NCBI RefSeq assembly: GCF_001968835.1 | Contig: NZ_MRDE01000064.1 | Location: forward strand, 115,285 to 179,284 | Direction: 5' to 3' | From: Tersicoccus phoenicis | GTDB lineage: Bacteria > Actinomycetota > Actinomycetes > Actinomycetales > Micrococcaceae | DNA length: 64,000 bases | Shown here: positions 46,419 to 54,654 of the stretch, piece after piece | Layout: the number at the start of each line of letters is the position of its first letter | How positions within the stretch are numbered: position 1 is the stretch's first letter | Notes under the pieces: generated by a model | The model's input: the letters and a program-made list of their open reading frames with translations, nothing else | Told to the model about the DNA's origin: nothing | Database searches by the model: none | Position numbers and translations under genes: made by a program

Positions 46419-46577
46419 GGGTCCTCCTTGACGGACGGGCGGTGAACGCGGCGAGGAGACCGACGCCCGGGTTCGGGCATCGGTGGACCGACCGAGGTGC
46501 TGCATCGTTCCAGCCGGACCGGTGGAAGATCGTCACGAACCAGTGACCGGCCACGTCCGACGGCTGCGCCGCCGGGG

Positions 46578-46591
46578 GTGATCCACATCAC
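46578..46591. promoter_or_regulatory. CRP/GlxR-like palindrome upstream of DUF485-actP
   Basis: GTGATCCACATCAC contains GTGA-N6-TCAC, the core of a CRP site, and is symmetric over GTGAT/ATCAC. It is 160 bases upstream of the DUF485 start in an otherwise gene-free 245-bp gap. In E. coli the acs-yjcH-actP operon is CRP-activated, so the location fits. It lacks the outer T/A pair of the full consensus. Confidence 0.45.
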
Positions 46592-46663
46592 TACGGGGAG
46601 CGTATCGGGTCGCACCGACGATCCCGGTGCAGGCCAGGCCGGCGTGTCGAGGACCGAGCGGGC

Positions 46664-47257
46664 TCAGGGGTGGATACGGAGCACGTCGATCACGCGGTCG
46701 AGGAACAGGTCCACCTGAGCGGCGTCATACGCCTCGGCGCCTCGCACCGCCGGGAACCGGGCCGCACGGACGTCCTGAACCCGCAGCGGCGCCTCCCCCG
46801 CCAGCCGGGCGTCGACGCGTTGGCACAGCGCGTCGACGTCGTGCCGCCGGTAGCCGGGCCGGCGTCCGGTCGGCGCCCGGAACCGGTTCCCGGGCGCGGC
46901 GCCGAGGCGGGCGCGGATGACGGCGAGCGCGTGATCGAGGTCGGCGCGGCGGGCGGCCTCGTCGTCGTGCTCGCGCCGGGCCAAGGCGTCCTCCCACCGG
47001 TCCAGCTCCGCGTCGACCGCCCGGGCGTCGTAGCCACCCCGGACCAGGTCGAAAACCGCGTCCCGGACGTGACCGCTGCTCATCGACGCGTCGGCGGACC
47101 CGGTCGCCCAGGCCTCGCGGACCCGGGCCAGCAACGCGTCCACCTGGGCCGGACGATAGCCGCGCAGGCGACGCGGCACGGTGGCGAACGCGCCCCGCTC
47201 GGTCGTTGGTCCATCCGCCGTGGTCGCGGCGACCCCGGAATCCCCCGTGGCGCTCAT
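46664..47257 (-). CDS. DivIVA-domain repeat protein
   Basis: 197 residues built from about four short DivIVA-like units: FATVPRRLRGYRPAQVDALLARV, AVFDLVRGGYDARAVDAELDRW, RFRAPTGRRPGYRRHDVDALCQRV and RFPAVRGAEAYDAAQVDLFLDRV, each a F..V.rG Y....VD..L.rv motif. No long coiled coil follows, unlike Wag31/DivIVA. Such proteins are annotated as DivIVA-domain containing with unknown role. I start at ATG 47257 (AAGGA 8 bases upstream). It precedes the cdsA stop on the same strand by 81 bp. Confidence 0.8.
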   Translation of the reverse strand: MSATGDSGVAATTADGPTTERGAFATVPRRLRGYRPAQVDALLARVREAWATGSADASMSSGHVRDAVFDLVRGGYDARAVDAELDRWEDALARREHDDEAARRADLDHALAVIRARLGAAPGNRFRAPTGRRPGYRRHDVDALCQRVDARLAGEAPLRVQDVRAARFPAVRGAEAYDAAQVDLFLDRVIDVLRIHP

Positions 47258-47338
47258 CGTCCGCGTCCTTTCCGAGCCGGGCCCAGCGGCCCCCGATACC
47301 GTCACCGTCCTGCTCCGTCCGGCATCACGTGCCGGACG

Positions 47339-48316
47339 TCACGACCGCGGCATCAGCAGTTCGAACATCAAGAATGCCACCGGCGCGGCGAGGACGATGG
47401 AATCGAGCCGATCCATGACGCCGCCGTGCCCCGGCAGGATCGTTCCCATGTCCTTGATCCCCACCTCGCGCTTGACCATGGATTCTGCCAGATCACCGAC
47501 CGTGGCCGCACCGACCGTCGCCACGGCCAGGACGGCCCCGACCCACCAGGGCCGCCCGAGCAACACCGGAACGCAGATCAGGCCGATCCCGGCGGCGCCC
47601 AGGATGGACCCGGCGAACCCTTCCCAGGTCTTCTTGGGGCTGACCCGGGGCGCCATGGCGTGCCGGCCGAACAGCACGCCCACGACGTACCCGAACGTGT
47701 CGTTCGCCACCACCAGCAGCAGCATCGTGGTCAGCTTCAGGGCGCCCGCCTCGGTGCGCAGCAGCAGTAGCGCGAAGCTGACCATCAGCGGGATCCACGT
47801 CAGGGCGAGCACACCGGCCCGGGCGACAGCGGGAGCCCCCGGCCGCGGGTCGAGCGCCCGCCACAGCACCGTGAGCAGACACGCGCCGACGTACCCGAGC
47901 GTGAGCATTTCGGCACCGCCGAGATAGGCCGCGAACGGCAGCACCGCCGCGCCGATCGCAACCGGGATGCGGGGCAGCAGCAGCCGGCGGAAGGCCATCG
48001 CCCGGGCGAACTCGAGAACGCCGATCACCACGAAGACCGCCACGAAGCCGGTGAACAGCAGGGGCGAGAAGAACAGCCCGGCGATCAGCGCCCCGAGGAG
48101 CGCCAGGCCCACGCCGATCGCCGCCGGAAGGTTCCGGCCCGCACGCGACGGCGTGCGACGCGCCGTGCGATTGGCTCGGCCGTGGGCCGGCGGCAGCAGA
48201 CCGAAGCGGCGGATCCCCCGCCCCGGCGTGGCCGTCATCGCGACCGGTACCGGCGACCCGGGCGGCGTCGGACGGGCCCGGTGGTCCGGTCCGTCCGACG
48301 TCGGGAGGTCGCTCAT
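47339..48316 (-). CDS. cdsA: phosphatidate cytidylyltransferase
   Basis: Makes CDP-diacylglycerol from phosphatidate and CTP in the membrane. 325 residues: an 80-residue hydrophilic N-terminus, about eight helices, and the C-terminal signature (residues about 275-310) VGDLAESMVKREVGIKDMG with LPGHGGVMDRLDS. VSPKKTWEGFAG is also typical. The ATG at 48316 begins one base after the frr stop. A CDP-alcohol phosphatidyltransferase that would use its product is at 56.9 kb. Confidence 0.97.
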   Translation of the reverse strand: MSDLPTSDGPDHRARPTPPGSPVPVAMTATPGRGIRRFGLLPPAHGRANRTARRTPSRAGRNLPAAIGVGLALLGALIAGLFFSPLLFTGFVAVFVVIGVLEFARAMAFRRLLLPRIPVAIGAAVLPFAAYLGGAEMLTLGYVGACLLTVLWRALDPRPGAPAVARAGVLALTWIPLMVSFALLLLRTEAGALKLTTMLLLVVANDTFGYVVGVLFGRHAMAPRVSPKKTWEGFAGSILGAAGIGLICVPVLLGRPWWVGAVLAVATVGAATVGDLAESMVKREVGIKDMGTILPGHGGVMDRLDSIVLAAPVAFLMFELLMPRS

Positions 48317-48317
48317 G

Positions 48318-48875
48318 TCAGACGTCCAGCAGCTCGGTCTCTTTGCGCTTGAGCAGCTCGTCGATCGAGTCGGTGTGCCGCTTGGTGGTGGAGTCGAGCT
48401 CCTTCTCGGCGCGGGCCCCCTCATCCTCACCGACGTCACCGTCCTTGACCAGCTTGTCCAGCTCGTCCTTGGCCCGGCGGCGGACGTTACGGACGGACAC
48501 CTTCGCCTCCTCCGCCTTGGTGCGCACCAGCTTGATGTAGTCCCGACGGCGCTCCTCGGTCAACTCGGGCATCACGATCCGGATGACGTTGCCGTCGTTG
48601 GCGGGGTTCGCGCCGAGGTCCGAGGACCGCAGCGCCTTCTCGATGTCGGTGAGAGAACCCTTGTCGTACGGGGTGATCAGCAGGGTCCGTGCCTCGGGAT
48701 TCTGGAACGACGCGAGCTGCTGCAGCGGGGTCGGCGCCCCGTAGTAGTCGACCGTCAGCTTGGCGAACAGCGAGGGATTCGCACGACCGGTGCGGACTGA
48801 GGCGAAGTCCTCCTTGGCCACCTCGACGGCCTTGTCCATCTTGTCCTCGGCTTCGAGCAGGGTGTCGTCGATCAC
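48318..48875 (-). CDS. frr: ribosome recycling factor
   Basis: 185 residues, the standard length; splits post-termination ribosomes with EF-G. Seen: [63 protein letters not shown] and the closing long helix. Start GTG at 48875 has AAGGAG six bases upstream. Between pyrH and cdsA as in most actinobacteria. Confidence 0.99.
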   Translation of the reverse strand: MIDDTLLEAEDKMDKAVEVAKEDFASVRTGRANPSLFAKLTVDYYGAPTPLQQLASFQNPEARTLLITPYDKGSLTDIEKALRSSDLGANPANDGNVIRIVMPELTEERRRDYIKLVRTKAEEAKVSVRNVRRRAKDELDKLVKDGDVGEDEGARAEKELDSTTKRHTDSIDELLKRKETELLDV

Positions 48876-48965
48876 GCGCGTCTCCTTGGCGTCGTTGGTC
48901 TCATCGTCTCGTTCGCCATCCTATCCAGCGGCGGGCGCGGACCCGGCCCGCTGCGCGCTGGACGG

Positions 48966-49709
48966 TCACGCGGTGATGATGGTGCCGATCTCCTCGCCGA
49001 GGATGGCGCGGGTGACGTTGCCGGCGCCCTGCATGCCGAACACCAGCATGGGCATGCCGTTGTCCTTGCACAGGCTGAACGCGGTCTGGTCCATCACCCG
49101 GATGTCGCGGCGCAACGCCTCGTCGTAGGTCAACCGGTCGAGCCGGACCGCGGTGGGATCCTTGCGCGGATCGGCGGTGTAGACGCCGTCGACCCCGTTC
49201 TTCGCGGCCAGCACGACGTCGGCGTGCACCTCGAGCGCGCGCTGGACGGCGACGGTGTCGGTGGAGAAGTAGGGCAGGCCGGCGCCGGCACCGAAGATGA
49301 CCACCCGGTTCTTCTCCAGGTGGCGGATGGCCCGCCGCGGGATGTACGCCTCCGCGACCTGGCCCATCGTGATCGCCGACTGGACGCGGGTCTCGACGCC
49401 GGCCTGTTCGAGGAAGTCCTGCAGGGCCAGGCAGTTCATCACCGTGCCGAGCATGCCCATGTAGTCGGCGCGGGAGCGGTCCATTCCCTCCTGGGACAGT
49501 TCGGCGCCGCGGAAGAAGTTGCCGCCGCCGACGACGATGGCGACCTCGACCTGACCCATCGTCCGGGCGATCTGGTCGGCGACACCGCGCACGGTGGCCG
49601 GGTCAACGCCGAGTCGACCGCCGCCGAACACCTCGCCGGAGAGTTTGAGCAGCACCCGTCGACGGTGGGGGCCGGGCTCGTGGGCGAGGTCGGGGTTGTG
49701 GGTCTGCAT
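48966..49709 (-). CDS. pyrH: UMP kinase
   Basis: Hexameric amino-acid-kinase-fold enzyme phosphorylating UMP to UDP. 247 residues from ATG 49709: [52 protein letters not shown], and a conserved end at [15 protein letters not shown] seven codons upstream (49730) is possible but lacks a better Shine-Dalgarno. Separated from tsf by a double hairpin terminator. Confidence 0.98.
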   Translation of the reverse strand: MQTHNPDLAHEPGPHRRRVLLKLSGEVFGGGRLGVDPATVRGVADQIARTMGQVEVAIVVGGGNFFRGAELSQEGMDRSRADYMGMLGTVMNCLALQDFLEQAGVETRVQSAITMGQVAEAYIPRRAIRHLEKNRVVIFGAGAGLPYFSTDTVAVQRALEVHADVVLAAKNGVDGVYTADPRKDPTAVRLDRLTYDEALRRDIRVMDQTAFSLCKDNGMPMLVFGMQGAGNVTRAILGEEIGTIITA

Positions 49710-49737
49710 GGGCGCCTGCCTTCCGATCACCGGGTGG

Positions 49738-49788
49738 ACGCGACGACGGGGGTGGTCACCGTGTCGGTGACCACCCCCGTCGTCGCGT
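49738..49788 (-). terminator. 23-bp stem hairpin after tsf
   Basis: Perfect 23-bp inverted repeat (49738-49760 with 49766-49788) around the 5-base loop GTGTC, just downstream of tsf and 29 bases before the pyrH start. No U-tract, as is common in high-GC actinobacteria. Together with the next hairpin it should end most rpsB-tsf transcription. Confidence 0.75.
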
Positions 49789-49791
49789 GGT

Positions 49792-49818
49792 CCGCTCCGC
49801 GGAGGAGCCGCGGAGCGG
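49792..49818 (-). terminator. 11-bp stem hairpin after tsf
   Basis: CCGCTCCGCGG and CCGCGGAGCGG with an AGGAG loop, first of two tandem hairpins met by RNA polymerase after tsf (stop at 49847). Confidence 0.65.
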
Positions 49819-49846
49819 GTACTGCTGCTGGTGTGGGCCGTGGGTG

Positions 49847-50683
<837 letters not shown>

Positions 50684-50738
50684 GACATCTCCTCTTGTTC
50701 GGGCTCGGTGGGGTCGATCCGTGTCGGCCCCGGTCGTG

Positions 50739-50773
50739 ACTGCGGACCGCGCTGAAGAAGTGCGGTCCGCAGT
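50739..50773 (-). terminator. attenuator-like hairpin between rpsB and tsf
   Basis: 12-bp perfect stem (ACTGCGGACCGC with GCGGTCCGCAGT) and an 11-base loop in the 146-bp gap between rpsB and tsf, followed on the plus side by a smaller GGCGGC-AAC-GCCGCC hairpin. rpsB-tsf pairs in other bacteria have partial terminators here. Confidence 0.6.
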
Positions 50774-50829
50774 GGCGGCAACGCCGCCGGTGGATCGGTG
50801 GAGCGAACGCGGGCGTCGACCCGCGAGCG

Positions 50830-51774
50830 TCACTCGGTCGGGGTACCGGTCGCCTCGGGGGCGGCGTCGTCAGCGGTCGCTTCGGTGGCCTCGGCCGGCA
50901 CGTCGGTCTGCGCCTGCGCGGCGTCGGCCGGATCGGCGACCGTGTTCTCGGCGACCTCGGTGTCCGCGGCGGCCTCGGTGGTGGTCTCGGACTGCTGCGC
51001 CTGAGCGCCCTCGAGCAGCTCGCGCTCCCACTCGGCCATGGGTTCCTCGGCGCTGCCGGCGCCGTCCCTGCCCGCCGCACGGTTGTTCCGCGCGATCAGG
51101 CCGTCGGCGACGGCGTCGGCGACCACGCGGGTCAACAGGTTGACGGACCGGATGGCGTCGTCGTTGCCCGGGATCGGGAAGTCGACCTCGTCGGGGTCGC
51201 AGTTGGTGTCCAGGATCGCGACGACCGGGATGCCCAGCTTCTTGGCCTCGTCGACCGCCAGGTGCTCCTTCTTGGTGTCGACGATCCAGATCGCGGACGG
51301 CGCCTTGGCCAGGTCCCGGATACCGCCGAGGGTCTTCTCCAGCTTGTCCTTCTCGCGGCCGAGGAGCAGCAGTTCCTTCTTCGTGTGACCGGAGGAGGCG
51401 ACGTCGTCGAAGTCGATCTCCTCGAGCTCCTTCAGGCGGGAGATCCGCTTGGAGACGGTGGCGAAGTTGGTGAGCATGCCACCGAGCCAGCGCTGGTTGA
51501 CCCAGGGCTGTCCGACGCGGGTGGCCTGCTCGGCGATGGCCTCCTGGGCCTGCTTCTTGGTGCCCACGAACAGGATGGTGCCGCCGTGCGCGACGGTCTC
51601 CTTGACGAACTCGAAGGCGCGGTCGATGTAGGACAGCGACTGCTGGAGATCGATGATGTAGATGCCGTTGCGCTCGGTGAAGATGAAGCGCTTCATCTTC
51701 GGGTTCCAGCGGCGGGTCTGGTGGCCGAAGTGGACGCCGCTGTCGAGCAGCTGGCGCATGGTGACGACGGGCAT
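50830..51774 (-). CDS. rpsB: 30S ribosomal protein S2
   Basis: S2 of the small-subunit head-body junction. Residues 1-235 are the standard fold: [94 protein letters not shown]. The last 80 residues are an acidic Ala/Glu/Thr/Asp tail ([20 protein letters not shown]), longer than in most bacteria but usual for actinobacteria. ATG at 51774 with GGAGGAG upstream. Confidence 0.99.
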   Translation of the reverse strand: MPVVTMRQLLDSGVHFGHQTRRWNPKMKRFIFTERNGIYIIDLQQSLSYIDRAFEFVKETVAHGGTILFVGTKKQAQEAIAEQATRVGQPWVNQRWLGGMLTNFATVSKRISRLKELEEIDFDDVASSGHTKKELLLLGREKDKLEKTLGGIRDLAKAPSAIWIVDTKKEHLAVDEAKKLGIPVVAILDTNCDPDEVDFPIPGNDDAIRSVNLLTRVVADAVADGLIARNNRAAGRDGAGSAEEPMAEWERELLEGAQAQQSETTTEAAADTEVAENTVADPADAAQAQTDVPAEATEATADDAAPEATGTPTE

Positions 51775-52173
51775 GCCGACACTCCTCCCGGCAGCGGCGG
51801 CTCTGTCGCCGGTCTCCGCTGCCTGTTGACGGTTGATAGCTTCCCGGACAGCTGCCCGGGCCGCCCGGCGGGCGGTGCTCCTGGTGTCCGGGACGGTGAA
51901 TCACCGTGGACCTCCCGACCGGACTCACATCCGGACCGAGGGGAGGAACGGTCAGCCTGATGAACCGGAGAACCGGTTGTCGGCTTCTGCGCGCGGACAC
52001 GCGTAGTCAGCCGAGGTCAGTCGGCTGCTGGATCCAGTCTAGCGCAGGCTCGGGTGCTCCCCGGCACCGGCTGGCACCGGCTTCTCCCTCCCCAGCCTCT
52101 GGTTCAGGGGGCCGTCGTCCACATTTCGCGGGTGCGCCGGACCGACGGTCCGTGATGCGGGCACGCTCGACCC
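51775..52173. other. 399-bp divergent region between rpsB and the M23-like gene
   Basis: No gene seen. On the rpsB side there is a nested inverted repeat (51843-51892, listed separately) in what should be the rpsB leader. TAGACT occurs on the minus strand at 52041-52036, but without a matching -35. I could not fix a promoter for either gene. Confidence 0.5.
51843..51892 (-). ncRNA. candidate structured rpsB leader
   Basis: Outer arms CCCGGACA (51843-51850) and TGTCCGGG (51885-51892) enclose an inner stem CCGCCC-GGC-GGGCGG (51861-51875), 69 to 118 bases upstream of the rpsB ATG. S2 autoregulates through its leader in E. coli and several lineages have S2 leader motifs; whether this is one is a guess from structure and place. 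Confidence 0.3.
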
Positions 52174-52797
52174 ATGACGACGTCGGCAGCACCTCGCCGA
52201 ATACCGCAGGCTCTCTCGACCCGGGCGGTCGGCCGGCCATGTCGACGCCGAGCCGGGTTGGTCGCGCTCGTGCTCGCGGCGCTGCTGGGCGCTTCCCCGA
52301 CCGTGGCACCCGCCGCCGACGGCCGTACGACCGGGATGCCGGTGGCCGTGCCGACGCCGGCGCCGCGCGGCTGGCAGTGGCCACTGCAGCCCCGTCCGCC
52401 GGTCGTCCGGCCGTTCGACGCGCCGGAGCAGCGGTGGTCGGCCGGCCATCGGGGCGTCGATCTCGCCGGGGCGCCGGGAACGGCCGTCCGGGCCCCGGCC
52501 GCGGGCACGGTCGTCTTCGTCGGCGTCGTCGTCGACCGTCCGGTGCTGACGATCGCGCACGGGGACGGACTGCGGACCAGCGTCGAACCGGTCACGGCGA
52601 CGGTACGCCGGGGCGACCGGGTGTCGGCCGGTCAGGTCGTGGGTCGGCTGACAGGCGGGCGGTGGCACTGCGCCCCCGGATCCTGTCTGCACTGGGGCGT
52701 GCGGCTCGGGCAGGACTACGTCGACCCACTCGGCCTCATCCTGGACCGGCGGCCGTCGGTGCTGCTGCCGCTCTCCCCCACCGCCCGGCCGCCGTGA
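52174..52797 (+). CDS. secreted M23/LytM-like protein with degenerate active site
   Basis: 207 residues with an N-terminal signal peptide (RRRAGLVALVLAALLGASPTVAPA) and an M23 domain. GHRGVDLAGAPGTAVRAP carries the HxxxD zinc ligands; the second motif reads SCLHWGVRLG, so the first His of HxH is Cys. A gene of this kind (Rv2891) lies divergent from rpsB in mycobacteria too. Either a peptidoglycan hydrolase with altered chemistry or, more likely, a non-catalytic cell-wall-binding LytM protein. Confidence 0.85.
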   Translation: MTTSAAPRRIPQALSTRAVGRPCRRRAGLVALVLAALLGASPTVAPAADGRTTGMPVAVPTPAPRGWQWPLQPRPPVVRPFDAPEQRWSAGHRGVDLAGAPGTAVRAPAAGTVVFVGVVVDRPVLTIAHGDGLRTSVEPVTATVRRGDRVSAGQVVGRLTGGRWHCAPGSCLHWGVRLGQDYVDPLGLILDRRPSVLLPLSPTARPP

Positions 52798-52872
52798 CGG
52801 GCGGCGTTCACGGGCGGCGTCGTCCGCCCGGCGTAGATCCGGACCAGGCCCGGGATCCACGCCGGGCCCCGC

Positions 52873-54060
52873 TCACAGGAACGCGGAGATACCCGTCACC
52901 GCCCGGCCGGTGATCAACTTGTTGATCTCCTGGGTGCCCTCGTACGTGTAGATGGCCTCGGCGTCGGCGAAGATCTTCGCCATCTCGAAGTCGACGACGA
53001 TGCCGTTGCCGCCGAGGAGGCTGCGACCCATCGCGACCGTCTCCCGCATCCGGGCGGAGGCGAAGGTCTTCGCCAGGGCGGCGTGCTCCTCGGTGGCCTG
53101 GTCGTTCGCCTCCAGCTGCGCGACCCGGACGAGCAGGCCCATCGAGGCCATGGCGTTGGCGAGCATCGTGGCGAGTTGATCCTGCACCATCTGGTTCGCG
53201 GCCAGCGGCCGGCCGAACTGGTGACGCTCGACGGCGTGCCGGCGGGCGACGTCGAAGGCGGCCAGCTGTTGACCGACAGCCTGCCAGGCGACCCCGATGC
53301 GGGTGGAACGGAGCACCTTGTTGGTGTCGCGGAAGCTGTTGGCGTGGGCGAGGTGGAACTCGTCGGCCACCACGAGGTTCTCGAGGGTGATGTCGGCGTT
53401 CTGCACGGTGCGCAGCGCGATCTTGTTCTCGATCTTCGTGGCCGTGTAGCCGGGAAGGGAGGTGTCGACGAGGAACGCCTTGACCTTGTTGTCGGCCACG
53501 TCCCTGGCGTAGATGACCACCCAGTCGCTGAAGGTGGCGTTGCCGATCCACCGCTTGGCGCCGTTGAGCACCCAGGTGTCGCCCTGCCGCTCGGCGGTGG
53601 TGCGGGTGCCGCCCGCGACGTCGGAGCCGCCCAGAGGTTCGGTCAACCCGAACGCACCGATCTTCTTCATGGAGTAGATGTCCGGCAGCCACGCCTGCTT
53701 CTGCTCCTCGGAGGCGAGCAGTTCGATGGAGCCGGTGAACAGGCCGTCGTGCACGCCCATGAAGGTGGCGATCGAGGTGTCCGCGCGGGTGAACTCGGCG
53801 TGAATGAACCCGGCCAGCAGGGGCGAGTAGCCGAGCCGACGCACGGGCGAGACGATGTCCAGTGCGGCGATCTTGGGGACCAACTCGTGCGGGAACTCCG
53901 CGGTGTTCCAGGCGTCCCGGGCGATCGGCCGCACCTCGGCATCGAGAAACTCGCGCACCTCCTTGAGACGGACCCGCTCCTGGGCACCGAGGAGATCCTC
54001 GAAGTGGAGGAAGTCCCCGTCCGCGTAGGGGAGGTTGTCTGGATCGACGTCGTGGGCCAT
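52873..54060 (-). CDS. acyl-CoA dehydrogenase (glutaryl-CoA dehydrogenase-like)
   Basis: 395-residue FAD enzyme: GAFGLTEPLGGSDVAGGTRTTAE, WVLNGAKRWIGNATFSDWVVI, RRHAVERHQFGRPLAANQMVQDQLA, GGNGIVVDFEMAKIFADAEAIYTYEGTQEINKLI with the catalytic Glu in YEGT. The ordering resembles glutaryl-CoA dehydrogenases/FadE-type actinobacterial enzymes. A 16-bp TetR-type palindrome lies 71 bases upstream. Monocistronic as far as can be seen. Confidence 0.92.
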   Translation of the reverse strand: MAHDVDPDNLPYADGDFLHFEDLLGAQERVRLKEVREFLDAEVRPIARDAWNTAEFPHELVPKIAALDIVSPVRRLGYSPLLAGFIHAEFTRADTSIATFMGVHDGLFTGSIELLASEEQKQAWLPDIYSMKKIGAFGLTEPLGGSDVAGGTRTTAERQGDTWVLNGAKRWIGNATFSDWVVIYARDVADNKVKAFLVDTSLPGYTATKIENKIALRTVQNADITLENLVVADEFHLAHANSFRDTNKVLRSTRIGVAWQAVGQQLAAFDVARRHAVERHQFGRPLAANQMVQDQLATMLANAMASMGLLVRVAQLEANDQATEEHAALAKTFASARMRETVAMGRSLLGGNGIVVDFEMAKIFADAEAIYTYEGTQEINKLITGRAVTGISAFL

Positions 54061-54130
54061 CGAGTTCCCGCCTTGTTCGACTCGGGTGGTTCGCGGTGGC
54101 CGACGCCCTGGGGCCGGCCCGCGCGGATTA

Positions 54131-54146
54131 GTTACCGATCAGTAAC
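54131..54146 (-). promoter_or_regulatory. TetR-type operator palindrome
   Basis: GTTACCGATCAGTAAC is an inverted repeat symmetric at 14 of 16 positions (TTAC..ATC..GTAA), typical of operators for TetR regulators of acyl-CoA metabolism. It lies 71 bases upstream of the acyl-CoA dehydrogenase start. No TetR gene is in the window, so the regulator would act from elsewhere. Confidence 0.5.
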
Positions 54147-54254
54147 TACCGTCGATTATGCCAGCTACGTCAGCAACGCGGAAGAACGATCGTGGGGATG
54201 AGGAGCGTCGAGTGCGAAGGTCATGCGCAAGCAGATCGGGATGGAGAACAAGAA

Positions 54255-54552
54255 GTGATAGACGTCGACGCCACCGCCGAGCGGGACGGCAAATGGTGGT
54301 TTCCGCGTCGCCGGCCGGGCCGCACCGGCACAGGCCGCAGCGGCCGCTGACCTGGTGCACGCCGGCCTGCCCATGCGTGACGCTGCCGACGTCCTCGGCG
54401 TCTCCCACCAGCGCGTGGGGCAGATCGTCAAGCACGAGGACCGGCCCCCGACGCGAGGTCGACCTCGGGAACGCGAACGCCAGCACATCCTCGACCACCG
54501 CCGGGACGGACGCCCAGCCGTCCTGACCGTGTCTCCCCTCCTCGCGCAGTAG
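54255..54552 (+). pseudogene. broken HicB-like antitoxin
   Basis: GTG 54255, with GGAG 8 bases upstream, begins MIDVDATAERDGKWWF, the start of a HicB-type strand, but the frame then derails. In another frame the C-terminal helix and HTH follow (AAAADLVHAGLPMRDAADVL, GVSHQRVGQIVKHE) to a stop at 54552. The middle of the HicB domain, about 40-60 codons, is missing. HicB antitoxins with such a C-terminal HTH are common as solitary genes in actinobacteria. No HicA is adjacent. Confidence 0.55.
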
Positions 54553-54623
54553 GGCCGGTGGGGCTTGAACCCACGACCAAAGGATTATGAGTCCTCTGCT
54601 CTGACCAGCTGAGCTACGGCCCC
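54550..54623 (-). tRNA. tRNA with CAU anticodon (probably tRNA-Ile2, possibly Met)
   Basis: A full cloverleaf on the minus strand: D-arm AGCTCAGCTGGTCAGAGC, anticodon loop CTCATAA in stem GAGGA/TCCTT, T-arm GTGGG-TTCAAGC-CCCAC, acceptor GGGGCCG/CGGCCCT (first pair G-U), no encoded CCA. The anticodon arm and variable region (GACTCATAATC, TTGGTCG) resemble E. coli ileX, so the C34 is probably lysidine-modified and the tRNA reads AUA as isoleucine; it is not an initiator tRNA, which would have three GC pairs in the anticodon stem. Confidence 0.9.
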
Positions 54624-54654
54624 TGGCGTCCGGCCGCGGCCGGGCGTGACCATC

